Source of the DNA: Castor canadensis | Lineage: Eukaryota; Chordata; Mammalia; Rodentia; Castoridae | Assembly: GCF_047511655.1 (NCBI RefSeq) | Contig: NC_133397.1 | Span: 128,982,308 to 129,046,307 of the forward strand | Direction: 5' to 3' | Length of the DNA: 64,000 nt | Shown here: one piece after another, positions 37,901 through 49,400 of the stretch | Numbering within the stretch: position 1 is the first letter of the stretch | Layout of the letters: the number at the start of each line of letters is the position of its first letter | Made by a program: the position numbers and the translations under genes | The notes under the pieces: model-generated | Seen by the model: only the letters and a program-made list of their open reading frames with translations | The model's database searches: none | Told to the model about the DNA's origin: nothing

Positions 37901-38270
37901 GAATTTGCTTCACATTCCACTGTGAAAGGAGAAGGCATCAAGAAAATTAGCACAAAAAAGCACCACAGTGTGCTTTTGGGGCCTAATTCCTGAAACTCTT
38001 CCTCAGGTCTCCACTCCAGCTCTCAGTACACTGTGGCCTGTTGGCTCTGATTTGTCAAGTCAAATTTATTCCAATGTGAGAACAGAGAAGCGAAGTGATC
38101 AATGAACATGATAACGATTCTGTAGTTTATTTAAAATAATAACAGGGTGGTCCTCGTGCTTCTAAGATAGTTTCCTAACAGTGTTTTGAGGCTATAAAGT
38201 GGATCCTCAGTCTTGAATGCCATCCTAGGACTGTTAGATAGATTCCTTTCTTTTCCTGTCTTTTTTTTTT
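34930..38270. repeat. Intergenic: SINEs and unremarkable unique sequence
   Basis: B1-like 35550-35655 (-); ID-like 36115-36195 (-); B1-like 36345-36460 (+); composite 36465-36670 (+) followed by an AAT/GAT run 36671-36703; ID-like 36725-36800 (+). At 37680-37930 there is weak L2-like similarity on the plus strand. The stretches 34950-35540 and 36860-37670 hold only short ORFs with no recognisable product. Confidence 0.55.
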
Positions 38271-38275
38271 TTTTA

Positions 38276-38376
38276 AATATGGAACACTTCACGAATTTGT
38301 GTGTCGTCCTTCTGCAGGGGCCATGCTAATCTCTGTATCGTTCCAATTTTAGTACATGCGCTACCGAATCAAGCAC
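38276..38376 (-). pseudogene. U6 snRNA pseudogene (retroposed)
   Basis: Read on the minus strand it starts gtgcttgattcggtagcg and continues actaaaattggaacgataca, attagcatggcccctgc and caaattcgtgaagtgttcca, covering U6 end to end at about 100 bases. It differs from functional U6 by a 3-base deletion in the ACAGAGA region (acagagatt in place of acagagaagatt), which is essential for 5' splice-site pairing, and by several substitutions. An A-rich tail follows its 3' end, so it was copied by the L1 machinery. No upstream PSE or TATA of a U6 promoter is evident. Confidence 0.92.
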
Positions 38377-38394
38377 TTCTTTTTCTTTCTTTTC

Positions 38395-38455
38395 CTTTTT
38401 TTTGTGCTGGAAATTGAACCCAGAGCCTTGAGCTAAACCCCCAGCCCTTCCTTTC
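38395..38455 (-). repeat. Partial ID-like SINE
   Basis: A truncated copy with ctggaaattgaacccagagc next to the U6 pseudogene. Only the box B half is kept. Confidence 0.6.
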
Positions 38456-38774
38456 CAACACGAGACACTGAATGTTCACTTAGATAGTGCCTTTCAGGCT
38501 TTGTTGCTGTTTTTGTTGTTATTTTCCACACAGGAAATACATTTTACGTCAGTACAGTGCACACAGACAGATCCACGTAGTCACATATGTAATTGAAACA
38601 AGAATTTCAACAGACTATACCCACCTTTACAGTATGTCATGATGATACAAAGCCCAAGGTTTGATACACTAAGTGATGATGTGGGACAAAGTCTTTAAGA
38701 TTCCATGAACCATCAGGCAAGTATCAATTTGGAACCCACTTGGTTATAACCTCCCCACAAAGGAGAGGTCACAT

Positions 38775-39128
38775 TGATGCACGGATGACACGCGCAGGAA
38801 TTTCAGATGCTCAGGGTTCTTGAGCCTGCTCTGAGAATGAAAGCACAGGCAGACTCCAACAGCAGAGGTCGGAAAGATTTTATTTGCAGAGAATTTAGTT
38901 GGAGAAAAGAGAAGAGAAAGACTGCATATTGGAGAATGCAGGGGGACCCGGAAACTGGTGATCCCGTGGGCCAGGGTGGGGAGTGGGTTTTATAGCCTAG
39001 TTTGCATTGCCTGAGGGTGGAGATGACTTTCAAATGCAAACAGGCATTTCTTAGGGAGGAGAAGTGTCTCCTTGACCACTTATCGCCCTTTTGGGACTTC
39101 CCGAAGTCTGTCCTTCAGTCCTTCAACA
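38775..39128 (-). mobile_element. Solo LTR of an endogenous retrovirus, minus strand
   Basis: On the minus strand it begins tgttgaaggactgaagga, has a TATA-like gctataaaacccactcccca, a poly(A) signal gcaaataaaatctttccg, and ends near ...gtgcatca. The order promoter, poly(A) signal and U5-like end defines an LTR of about 350 bases. No gag, pol or env sequence adjoins it, so it is a solo LTR. The family is not identified, and the duplication flanking it (around tgcacg) is imperfect. Confidence 0.6.
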
Positions 39129-39164
39129 TGCACGATGGGCTGCCTGGCGAAGAATAAATGACTC

Positions 39165-39660
39165 ACAGCCAGGCATGGTGGTACAGGTCTGTAACACAAG
39201 CTACCTGGGAGACTGGGACAGGAAAACTGCAAGTTTGAGACCCTATCTCAAAAACAAAACAGGAGTGTTTGCTCCCATTTCCTGCGTGGGGAACAGGAAA
39301 TGTTTCCTTCTCTTCTTTCCCCACTCCCTTTTTCATACTTTATACTGTTACACTAAAATAAATCCTTGCTAAAACTTAAATTAAAAAAACCCAAAAACCC
39401 TGAGATCAAACCCCAGTTCCACCAACAAACAAACAAAACCAAAACCAAAAGGGCTGGAGTCAAGCTCAAGTGGTAGAGGACCCACTTAGCAAGCTTGAGG
39501 CCCTGGGTTCAATCCCCAGTACTGTAACAATGACAAAAAGATTCCAAGTCAGGCATGGTAAGACATGCCTGTAATTCTAGCACTGGGAAGGCTGAGGTAG
39601 GAGGACTGTAAGTTAGAGGCCAACCTGAGTTATACAACGAGACCCTGCCTGAAAAAATGA
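39165..39660 (+). repeat. Three SINEs between two LTRs
   Basis: B1-like 39165-39260 (+), ID-like 39450-39530 (+) and B1-like 39550-39660 (+), plus a short ID-like end at 39395-39425. Confidence 0.65.
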
Positions 39661-39687
39661 AACAAACAAGAATAAATGACTGGAATG

Positions 39688-40049
39688 TGTTAGGTCCCTG
39701 GCACTCTTGGGGCTGGCGGACGGTCTCGAGGCTAACACTGAAACCAGATCCCCTGATTTATGACTGCTTGCCCAACTCCCCTGTTTGTTTCTCTGCTTGA
39801 AAAACACCTCAGGAACTTCCAGTTACTCAGCTAGCCAGGCACACCAACCTGTTCCATCTGGTGATCACAGATAATCGGAGACCAGAGACTCTCTCACTCC
39901 CCCACGGCTTGGCCCCTCCTATAAAGCCCACTACCCATTCCAGCCAAGCTGCTGAGCTCTGAACCCGAGAGTGACAGCCCTGCAGTCTGGTTCCCAATAA
40001 ATCTTTCTTTTCCACAGGTGGCGTGGTTTTTATTCGGCAGTTCCTTACA
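39688..40049 (+). mobile_element. Solo LTR of an endogenous retrovirus, plus strand
   Basis: It begins tgttaggtccctggcact, carries a TATA-like ctcctataaagcccactacc, a poly(A) signal cccaataaatctttcttt, and ends ttccttaca, a TG...CA unit of about 360 bases. The landmarks are spaced as in a gammaretrovirus-type LTR. No internal viral sequence is seen on either side. Confidence 0.65.
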
Positions 40050-40199
40050 GTATGTCCACAGGGCATAAGGTGAAGAAAGTAAAAAGTCACTTAGGGAAAG
40101 GGAAGCAGCTCCTCCCCCAGCATGAATGTTCCAGTCCAAGCTGCCTCCGCTTTAATGGGGTGAGGACTATACTGAGAGATGACTTCTGAGTACTGTCTG

Positions 40200-40940
40200 C
40201 TCCTAAGACTGTCCCTTCCGCAAATACTTCCTGATGGTTTAGTGAGGTGGGTATCATGCTAGGAAACAGGGACAATAAACAAGATGAATGATGCTGAGGC
40301 CTCTGGAAATCTGAAGTTCCAGCCGAGGACACAGGCAACAATCAGAGAGAATGTCACAAGTGATAACGATCCTCAAAGCTGGTGCACCTCATTACTCTCA
40401 GCCACTGCTGTCATTACTACTGCTACTGTCGGTCAGATCACAGTGACAGAGTGTCATCACTGAGACAGGATGGTCAAGGAAGACCCACCTGGAAAGATGA
40501 CATTGAGCCTGAAACCTAAATAAAGAGAAGGAGCCAGCTTTGGAATGAGCCAGGAGAGACCTCTCCAGGCAATGGAATGGTAAGTTCAAAGTTCCTAATT
40601 CAGGAAAGAGCTGGCACATCCCAGCAGCTAATGTGACTGGACAGACAGCCAGGAGCAAGGGAGTCATAAGATGGGTTGGGAGGAGTGGGCAGATCAAGGC
40701 CTTAGAGGGCCAGAGTGTTGGGTTTGAATTCTCTTCTATGTCAAATGAGACACATCAAAAGGATTTACACAAGGAAGTGACACCATATGATTCTAAAGAC
40801 CACTGATATTGCATGGGGAATGTGCAGGAGGCAGGGCAGAGGAGAATGAGGACAATTCTTTCAGGAGTCCAGGCAAGAAACTGGGGCATTGACGATGATA
40901 ATGGAACTCTAAAATCCTGCTCTGATTGCTATTAACAATG
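40200..40940 (-). repeat. L2 LINE fossil, 3' region, minus strand
   Basis: Reverse-complement L2 3'-end phrases occur in order: a degraded tail near 40210-40330, gacccacctggaaagatgac near 40485, gagaaggagccagc near 40525, then the piece around ccttagagggccagagtgtt. It is old and diverged and carries no reading frame. Confidence 0.5.
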
Positions 40941-43480
40941 AAACTGTAATTCTAAGTTTCATTTATTTTGCATTCAAAGGATACAATTTCCCATCTTTGC
41001 TAAATCATTTTTTTGTAGTGAAAGTGAGTTTATTAGGAAAAGAATACACTTTCACACTTTCTTTTTTCTTTTTTGGCAGTACTGGGATTTGAACTCATGG
41101 CCTCACAGTGCTCTACCACTTAAGCCACTCTGCCAGCCCTTTTTTGTGATGGGTTATTTCAGGATAGGGTCTTGAGAACTATTTGACTGGTCTGGCTTCG
41201 AATCCAATCCTACTGATCGCTGCCTCCTGAGTAGCTAGGATTACAGGCATGAGCCACTGGTGCCATGCTAGGAATACGCTTTTGATAGACTGAAAGGGGT
41301 CATCTCTAGAGAGAGAATGAGAATGACCTTTTGCTAAATCATTTAAATTCAAGGGGCCCCAAACTCTCTCTTTTTCTGAGAGAGAGAGAAAGAGTATCCC
41401 AGAGCCTTGTAGTCATAGGTGTGAAGAAGTGGGTGACACAAGAACTGGTGGAAAGAGGTTGGTGCCAACTGCCCTACAGATGAAGGCTGAGGCACATGCT
41501 CCAGCTCCCTAAAACTGCCAACGTGAGTACTAGAGGTGCCGTATGAAGCAGGCCCACACCGGTCAAGCAGGGAAAGATGTATAGTGTACAAGCTCACTTT
41601 GGAAAGTTGAGGTATAGAATAAGCGTCTTCTTTGCGTAAAGTCTCAAAGCTTGATATGACAATTTGGAACAGATGTCACAAGTATATCTCATAAGCCAAC
41701 CAAAGAGTTGTGGCTGATCTTAAGATGACTGCTTCTACAGGCAAGGAACTCGTTGTTAGCACACAAATTAATGTTTCGCTGGCCCCCTCTCTAAGGAAGC
41801 TTGTTTTAGTCCTTGACAGAAGGGACAGTGGAGGGTGGAGCCCTTGCAGGACCACAGAAAGAACAAGCAGTGCAGAGTCCTGACTGAACCTTAGCAGGAG
41901 GCTTCTTTCTCCTGGCCACTTGGGAACCATGAAAATGGAAGAAACCCCAGAAATTGGGGGTCCTCAAAAAGAAACCAGGGCAGGCACTTAGAGTCAAATA
42001 CCACTGATGCTGGCCTTCACATACTCAAGAGCCCCAAGAATTTCCTGGGAAAATGCAGGCTTACTTGGTGGGTTGAGGTCATGATTCCCCCACCCCAAAG
42101 CAAGCTGTGACTCTCTGGAGGTTCACGAGTCTAGAAATCACCTCTATTCAGACCTGCTTGAAGGTGAAGGAGTAAGTCAAGGAAACGTCCAGTGCCCACC
42201 TGGTGTTCCAGAAGGCAGAATGCCCACAGTCACACATTCAGACCAATATTGTGTTCTTCCTCCCACACTGCGGTTGATGACCAAAAGTGCATGGCTCTAA
42301 GAATAAGCTCTCTAATCAATAATCCATTTCAGGCACAGACTAAAAGAAGTTTGAGCAAGGATTTGTTTCTTCGAGCTCTTGGAGAGAGGCTTGTTCTTAA
42401 AAGCCCCTTTTTGGGCTGAGGGCAAGAACCCTAGTTTACCTGGCTGCTGACCAGTTGCTGTTGCATGTCCATGGCTGTTCTGATTCTTTGCTGTACTTGT
42501 AAATCGCGTAAGATTTTTGTGAAAAGGCAAGTCAAAGGCCCTCCTGGAGTTACTGACATGCTGTATCATGTTAAATACATCAGGCTATATAAGATATCTC
42601 ATGCATGTTGCTTTCTACTTTTGGAACAGACTGAAACTGGTTAAGCATGTCTGACAAGTTGATCTGGCAACCAAAGGTACTCTGCTCTGTGTATGTGTAC
42701 ATACATTCCTCTAAGGAGAAAAATGTTTTCATCAGTCAGGTATAATTCTGTGTTTACTCTTTTCATCACCTGTAAAAATTCATGTCTAGTTCACAGTAAC
42801 ATTATCAAGGAGTAGTGTGTGAGAGCCAAAAAACCCCAAACAATTAAAAAGTGTTATATGAGTCATTTAAAGAAAACATCATTAAAAAATTGAGTAGAGA
42901 TCTGCTAGTAGAGTGGCTCAAGTGGTAGAGCACCTGCCTACAAACCCCAGTACCACAGAAAAAAAATGAGTAGGAAAATACAATTTCCAGCCCTGATAAA
43001 ACAGATTCTTTGTTTAAAGAAAGGGAGGAAAACGAAAATAAAAGTGGTATTTTAAGGTTAGTCAATTCCAGCTCAGAAATGTGATTGATTTGAGATTCAT
43101 GTTTTTGAAGGTTCAAGGCTATCTAAAAGAGTAAAAATTCAAATTCTTTCTGTCATAAAATTACTTTTTAAGAAACATTAATTAGAACAGAAAGAACAAA
43201 GTACCCAACTTCTGGTCTTTTTTTTTTTTTTTTTAAATACAGCTGGGGGTTGAACTCAGGGTCTCTATTTGCTAGGCTTGCTAGGCAGGTGCTCTATCGC
43301 TTGAGGCACACCTCCAACCCTAAATACAACTTTTGAATAAGGAGAAGAATCTAGAAAAATTCATTGCCTTTCTGAAGTTCCTATCCAGCAAAAACTTCCT
43401 CACAAAGAAGAGCGTCTTCCTTCTTCTCTTTTATCTTTTCCCAACCTCCCTGCAGAAGAAATCAATAGCAAATTCAGCAG
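40940..43480. repeat. Intergenic: few SINEs, mostly unique
   Basis: Composite SINE 41070-41270 (-), ID-like 42900-42965 (+, truncated) and ID-like 43235-43325 (-). The stretch 41300-42890 is the longest in this part without a young repeat. It has only short random ORFs and no gene signal that I can see. Confidence 0.55.
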
Positions 43481-43930
43481 ACTTTTATCGTGTGTCTGTT
43501 TTGTGGCCTACATTGTCCTAGGTGTTGGAGAACAGGATATTATAGAGCTTCCAAAGAGCTCATGCAACCCTAAGGACGTTGTGGTAAAGGTGGCTCTGGT
43601 GCAGTGGCCACGGTAGATTGTGATGCCTGGGTCTCTTTTCATCACGTAAATGATAAGAAGGATCCCGTGGGGAGTGGAGCTGTCTGAACGGAATGAGTGA
43701 GGTGGGGCCTGAGCCATGAACAGACTTGGTGTGATCCTGAGACAGGCAACCATTCAAAATAAGGGGAAGGACGGAGGGAGATGAGGTCAGACAGCAGAGG
43801 ACTCATGGAGGGGCTCACGGACCGCAGTAAGAACTCTGTACCATCTGACTGCAATGGAAAATCTTCAGAGGATTTTAAACAAAGATACTACATTTTTTGA
43901 TTTATACGTTATTTTATATTTTTGTCAGGA
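43480..43930 (-). repeat. L2 LINE fossil, minus strand
   Basis: The sequence around cctaggtgttggagaacagg matches the reversed L2 3' end. Further right, tgaggtcagacagcagaggac and aatcttcagaggattttaaa follow in the L2 order. Confidence 0.5.
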
Positions 43931-43974
43931 GCCCCAGATTTGCAGTGGAGAGTTCTATCGACCTCCCAGAAGTG

Positions 43975-44435
43975 ATCCCCATGGACCGGAGGGGGTGGGG
44001 GTCCTCACAATCAGAATACCAAAAAGATACCTCCTACTCTGCATTTACTGTAGCATTGCCCACAATAGCTAAGATACGGAATAACCTAGGTGCCTAGGTT
44101 GGACACATGGATAAAAAATGTGGCAAATATACACGATGGAGTATTATTCAGTCATAAAGAATAATGAAATTCTGTTATTTACAGCAAAATGGATGGAACG
44201 GGGGAAATTATATAAAGAAATAAACTAGACACAGAAAGAAGTACCACATATTCTCTGATATGTGGGGGAAGAACATTAGCCTGAAAGTGGAATAGTGACT
44301 ACTGGGGTGCTGGGGTGGTAGTAGGAAAGGTTGGTTGGCTTTGATCAGAGTATGCTGTATGAATGTGTGGAAATAACACACTGAACGCCATTAATGAAAT
44401 TGCTAGTAAAAATTGATACTTGTTAATATAAAAAG
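43975..44435 (+). mobile_element. Old L1 (L1M-type) 3' fragment, plus strand
   Basis: It contains accaaaaagatacctcctac, acaatagctaagatacggaa, gatggagtattattcagtca and tacagcaaaatggatggaac, the classic end of mammalian L1 ORF2 and 3' UTR, with many stops and gaps. It is much older than the L1 copies at 17.4 and 58.7 kb. Confidence 0.85.
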
Positions 44436-46190
44436 AAAAGAAAATCTCAAACCCAGGCAGGTAAGACTAGTAGATGGATCATGTCTGTTTTGAAGGAGGT
44501 AAGTGTCATATTGACAGCTCCTAGAAACGGTTAACAGGCTACGACACTGTTGGATGAATCAAAAACAGCTGTGAAACCTACCTAGGACTTAAGACTCACA
44601 GAACCCCCATCCCAACAAAGCTAAAGTACAATAAAACAAGGCAAGCTGGGTGCGGTGGACACACCTGTAATCCCAGCACTTGGCAGGCTGAGGTAGGGAA
44701 TCTTGAGTTCAAGATTTGCTTCAAGTTATGTGTTGCAGGTAGGGGTAACAAGGATTGCTGATGGTGTGGCTGATGGTTTGGCATGTGGGGTGAGAGGAAA
44801 CACTGGGTGAGTGGGGTAATTTACCCAAGATGGAGGGGAACCAACAGCTGTTTTTATGTTTGAGATGACTTAAGAGACACAAGAAGTGTGAGAAGGGAAT
44901 TAACTGCTGAAGGGACTTGACCTGGGGAGAGATAAAGTTTGGGCACATCATTTGTAATTTATTCATGTAGAGATGTATTTAAAGCAGTGAGACTGGATAT
45001 GACGACTCAGGGAGTGAGGGTAAGTGCAGAGGAGATGAGCTCCTAGAACAGAGTCAGCATACGTTAATATTTACAGATCGAGTAAAAGAAGAGGTGGTCA
45101 AGAAGATACCACATAAGAAAGGAGAAAAACTGAGTATTGTCACAGAAGCCAGAGACAGAATGGACTTTAAGTAGCAGGGACGGTCATCTCTGTCAAATTC
45201 GAAAGGACTGAGATTTGATATTGTTATTTGGCAGGTGAAGTCATTGGTGACGGGTCTGATACAGATCATTTCAGCAGATGAGCATATGACTGGAGTGGGC
45301 TGAACAGAGAAAGAGAAGTGAGTAGAGAACAGGCACAGGCAAGTCTTGGTACACTTCTGGGAAGGGCGCCGAGACCCAGGGAGGAAGCTGGAGAGATGTG
45401 TCTAGGGGAGTTCATCCAGGACAACTAAGGGCAGGAAGTGGCAGGAGGCATGGGATCCAGAATCCTGGAGAGTGTAGAATATATCTCTTCATCAAGAAAG
45501 GAAGGAGGGGCTGGCGGAGTGGCTCAAGCAGTAAGAGCACCTGCCTTACTAGGAAGTGTGAGGCCTTGAGTTCAAAGCCCAGTACCACCAAAAACAACAA
45601 CAACAAAAAGAACCAGAAAAGAAGGAACTGTGGTACAAGAGTGATTTATTTATAGAGTACTTGGTTTAGTCTACTTGAATTCATTCAATAAATAAATACC
45701 AGAACATGAGAGGCATTTTTGTCAAAGGTAATGTAGGAGATTTCTACTTTATATTGCATTTATAACACACTTTTTTCCCTATGCTGATTTTTTTTCAGCA
45801 TTAGGGTTTGAACTCAGGGCCTCACAATTGCTAGGCAGGTGTTCTACCACTTGGACCACTCTCCCAGCCCTATTTTGTAATTTTTTTTTTTTTTTGAGAC
45901 AGGGTCTCATGAACTATTTGTTTGCCCAGGCTAGCTTTGAACCATGATCTTCCTGAGCTCTGTTTCCCAAGTAGCTAGAACTACAGGCTTGAGTCACAGG
46001 GCAATTCTTATGTTTTCTCGAGTTCACAGACTCTGACCCTTCTCTGCAGAAGTAATAGGTTTTACCTTGTTTACCTGTGTGTATTATTGTAAGGCGCATG
46101 CCTAGATCCTTAGAACCACCCATCTTATACACACTTTCCTTGAGCAAAGTTCTGAGTGCTCTTTCTGTTCTACTCATCAAGTACCACTGT
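44435..46190. repeat. Intergenic: old repeats and SINEs
   Basis: Partial B1-like 44640-44720 (+), ID-like 45507-45595 (+) and composite 45790-46000 (-). At 44940-45330 the sequence reads like an ancient mammalian interspersed repeat (family uncertain). No gene. Confidence 0.5.
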
Positions 46191-46480
46191 GCCACAAGTG
46201 CCTGAGACACAATTTAAACTAGGAAAGCTATTTTGGCTTACAATATCAGTCCACAGTCAGCTTTGGTTCTGAGGTGGTGGCAGGAATGTGGGAGAGCAAA
46301 GCAGCTCACCTCACAGCAGACGGGAAGCAGAAACAGAGAAAGAGGAAAAGGCAGGGGACAAGATACAGCCTTCAAAGGCATGTGCCCACCTCCTGACATC
46401 TCCACCATTATCAATTACCAATCTACTCAGTTCATCTGGTGGTAGGTCAGTCACTTCCAAAGCCCCAGCTCTGTACACTG
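46190..46480 (-). mobile_element. MaLR-type LTR fossil, minus strand
   Basis: The reversed MaLR landmarks aaagctattttggcttacaa, gcagctcacctcacagcaga, ggggacaagatacagccttc and cccacctcctgacatctcca appear in order. It is degraded and without an internal region. Confidence 0.5.
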
Positions 46481-49400
46481 CTTCCCTGGAAAGCCAGCCT
46501 CCTGGGGGTGCTTCAGATCCCAGCCGGAACCACGTTTACCCAGGCCAGTGCCGCAGCAGGATTACAGCAAACTGGCAGATCTGTCTCCATCTAAGCCCAA
46601 GGTAGGCTTTTCTTACTCCTAGGGCTCTGTATAGCATGGCCTTCTCATTTATTGTGACTTCGATTTAAGGAGTAAACTATTTGAAAAAAGGAACATAAAG
46701 ACGGAAAATGTTTGAGAGTATGAAGGTAGAAAAGCAGCAACAGAAAAAGGAGGGAAAAGAAACCTGAGCACTTTAAAGCAGTGGCTGTAATTAGTCATTC
46801 TGTTGAGTGATAAAATAGTATGATAAACTTCACTGCTGAGGGATAGCAGGATAGGCAAAGAAGAGCTGAAAAGGAAACTGGCTCCTTTGCCTAAGACAGT
46901 TGTTTACACTGGGAGAAACAGGCACGGCCACAGCTGTATCTGGCTTCATGTTTGTACAGCACTACACATCACAAGCGAGAGATCATGAATATATAGAATA
47001 AGACAGTCACCAAGAACATTTGCCTTTTCTGATTTCACCCAATTCAGAGGGGATACTGCCCATTTCTCAGTTCTTAGGTTAAGTGACTGCTGCCCTCTTC
47101 TGGTGATTTTATATTTCCTTCATGTATGTCCTAAAATGCATTTTGAGAAAAACAAAAACAAAAAACCGCCTGAAAGTAGAAGAAAAACAGGTGAAAGCAG
47201 AAGATAGACTACTAGGGATGAGGAAGGTGCTGGGGAGATGGGGTGTGAGGAGACTGAAGGGAACAGGGTAGAAGAGGGTGGATGGACATGCTCCATGCAC
47301 CACATATGTGTGAGTGGAAACATCAGTGAGTCCCATTAATTTTGAACAATTAATGTGTTGTTCTTAATGATGATAACAAAAATACAGATAGTATCCTGTA
47401 ATCAAATGACTCTGTGAAAGGGTTAGAAGATTTACACATCCCAATACTTGAGTTGTAATGTCTCTCCTGATAGAGCAGTACTTTCCGCATGCTCTGGCCA
47501 CAAAGCTAAGTTTAAAAACTGGAGAAAACAGAGCTGGAGGTGTACCTCAGGCCATACAGCACTTACCTAGCAAGCACAAAGCCCTGAGTTCAAAATCCAG
47601 TACTGCTAAAAAAAAAAAAAAAGGAAAAAACCACCTGGGGAAGACACAGTATTTGTGTGTGTGACATGATTCAATTGTAACATGGAATGAGGGAGAGCTT
47701 CTACACGAAAGGGACATGCTTCTACATATTTGCCAATATGTCCACCCAACTTCAGAGTCTCCCATCTAAGTGCCAACCAGGCCAAACCCTGCTCAGCTTC
47801 CAAGATCAGCCGAGACTGGGCGTGTTCAGGGTGATAAGACCATAGAATCCACGTAAGTCTAAGTTCACACACGGGAACTCAGTAACTGCAAATGGGTCAA
47901 TACAATGGTATTAATCATATCTATATATTAACGAATATACTTGGAAAATTTATTGAACTAAAAATCTTTCCCTCATTGTTTGCTTCCATGTCAAAACTAT
48001 CCCTTTGTCTATGCTAAGATAGATGTTTGAGGAGCTTGATGTATTTTTTAGAATTTGTTGCTTACTCCGGTGTTTAAATATGACAGGAAAAGCTTCCCTT
48101 TTACTCTTTACTGTTTTTAGTGTTAGTAGAGAGTGAGAGAGGCTTGATGCCACTCCAACAGTCCAAAGTGATCATGAGTTAACAGTGCCATTCGTTGCTG
48201 GCTGGCCTAAGGCATTATCCAATGAGCAGAGGCAAGAGGTGACACTGCCAAGACCCATTCACAGCAGACCGCATTGTGTCACTGCACAAGATGGACCAGA
48301 GCAGAGGGGTAAGACAGGAAACTAGTCAGCAGGTGCCAGAGGACACAAACCTAAGCTGGAGCACCAGCACAGAGGAAATACACTATTCAGTAGCACTGAC
48401 CGGGATGACAGGAGTGAGAGAGGAACTGGGAATAACTGCTACTTCCCACTCAGGAAGAGGGGTGAACTGACACCATTACCTCAGAGCAGGAATACAGGAA
48501 GAGGCCCAGGTATTCTGGTGTTTTGTGTATATAGGTAGACATTAAGAGCAAGTTATATCAGAAATATACACAAACCTGCTTGTCTTTCCACAATGCTAGA
48601 ATTTATTAAATAATAAAATTCACAAGCTACATCAATTTAGTTTCTGTTAATTTGCTAAATACTACTGATTTCACTTGATAGTCGTTAATCACTGCAAACA
48701 GGTTCTTTTAGTCCAATCTTAATTAATACAATTACTCTCAGATCACACGTTACATTTCACAATAATATATAGGTCACTGATTGGTTATGAAAGGGTTAAA
48801 GCCGTTGTAGGTTCACAGGGGCCTTTCTGAAGGCAAGAGCAGAGAGGAAAGACGCAGGAGAGTCATGCAGGTGGTTAGATACATATGAAAATAACAAACC
48901 CAGTCAGGAGCTATTGAAGAACAGCAGTGTCAAACACAGAGCTGGTTCTTGTCACAAGTACTGCAATGCTTTTGCTAAGAAGCACTGACTCCTCACTTGG
49001 GCCTGGGAATTAGCTAGAAGCAGGAGAAAAGCTTGGCATCCCTGCCTCCATTTTTGTGTCTCTGTTTCTTAATTCTAAGCCACTTGTCTTGCAGCCACCT
49101 TGGAATCAAGGAAGGACAGGATGTGTTTACAAGGAAGGATGGAGAAAACTGCCCCTAAGGAGAGAAACGGCAGGAGCTAAACAACAAAACAACACCCTCC
49201 CACCCCACCATAGGATTCAACCCTCCTCACAAAAGGTCTCTCCATGATGAATTAATCCTTGCCCTCCATCCAGTACCATCCTCAGACATTGTCTCTAATG
49301 GTTGTTTTATTGCAGTTGTAAATTCCCCCCAAAAGTCAGGAGAGTCTCTTGACTGGTTCAGACTAGAAAATGACACATACCTGGTAAAGGGGAATCTGTT

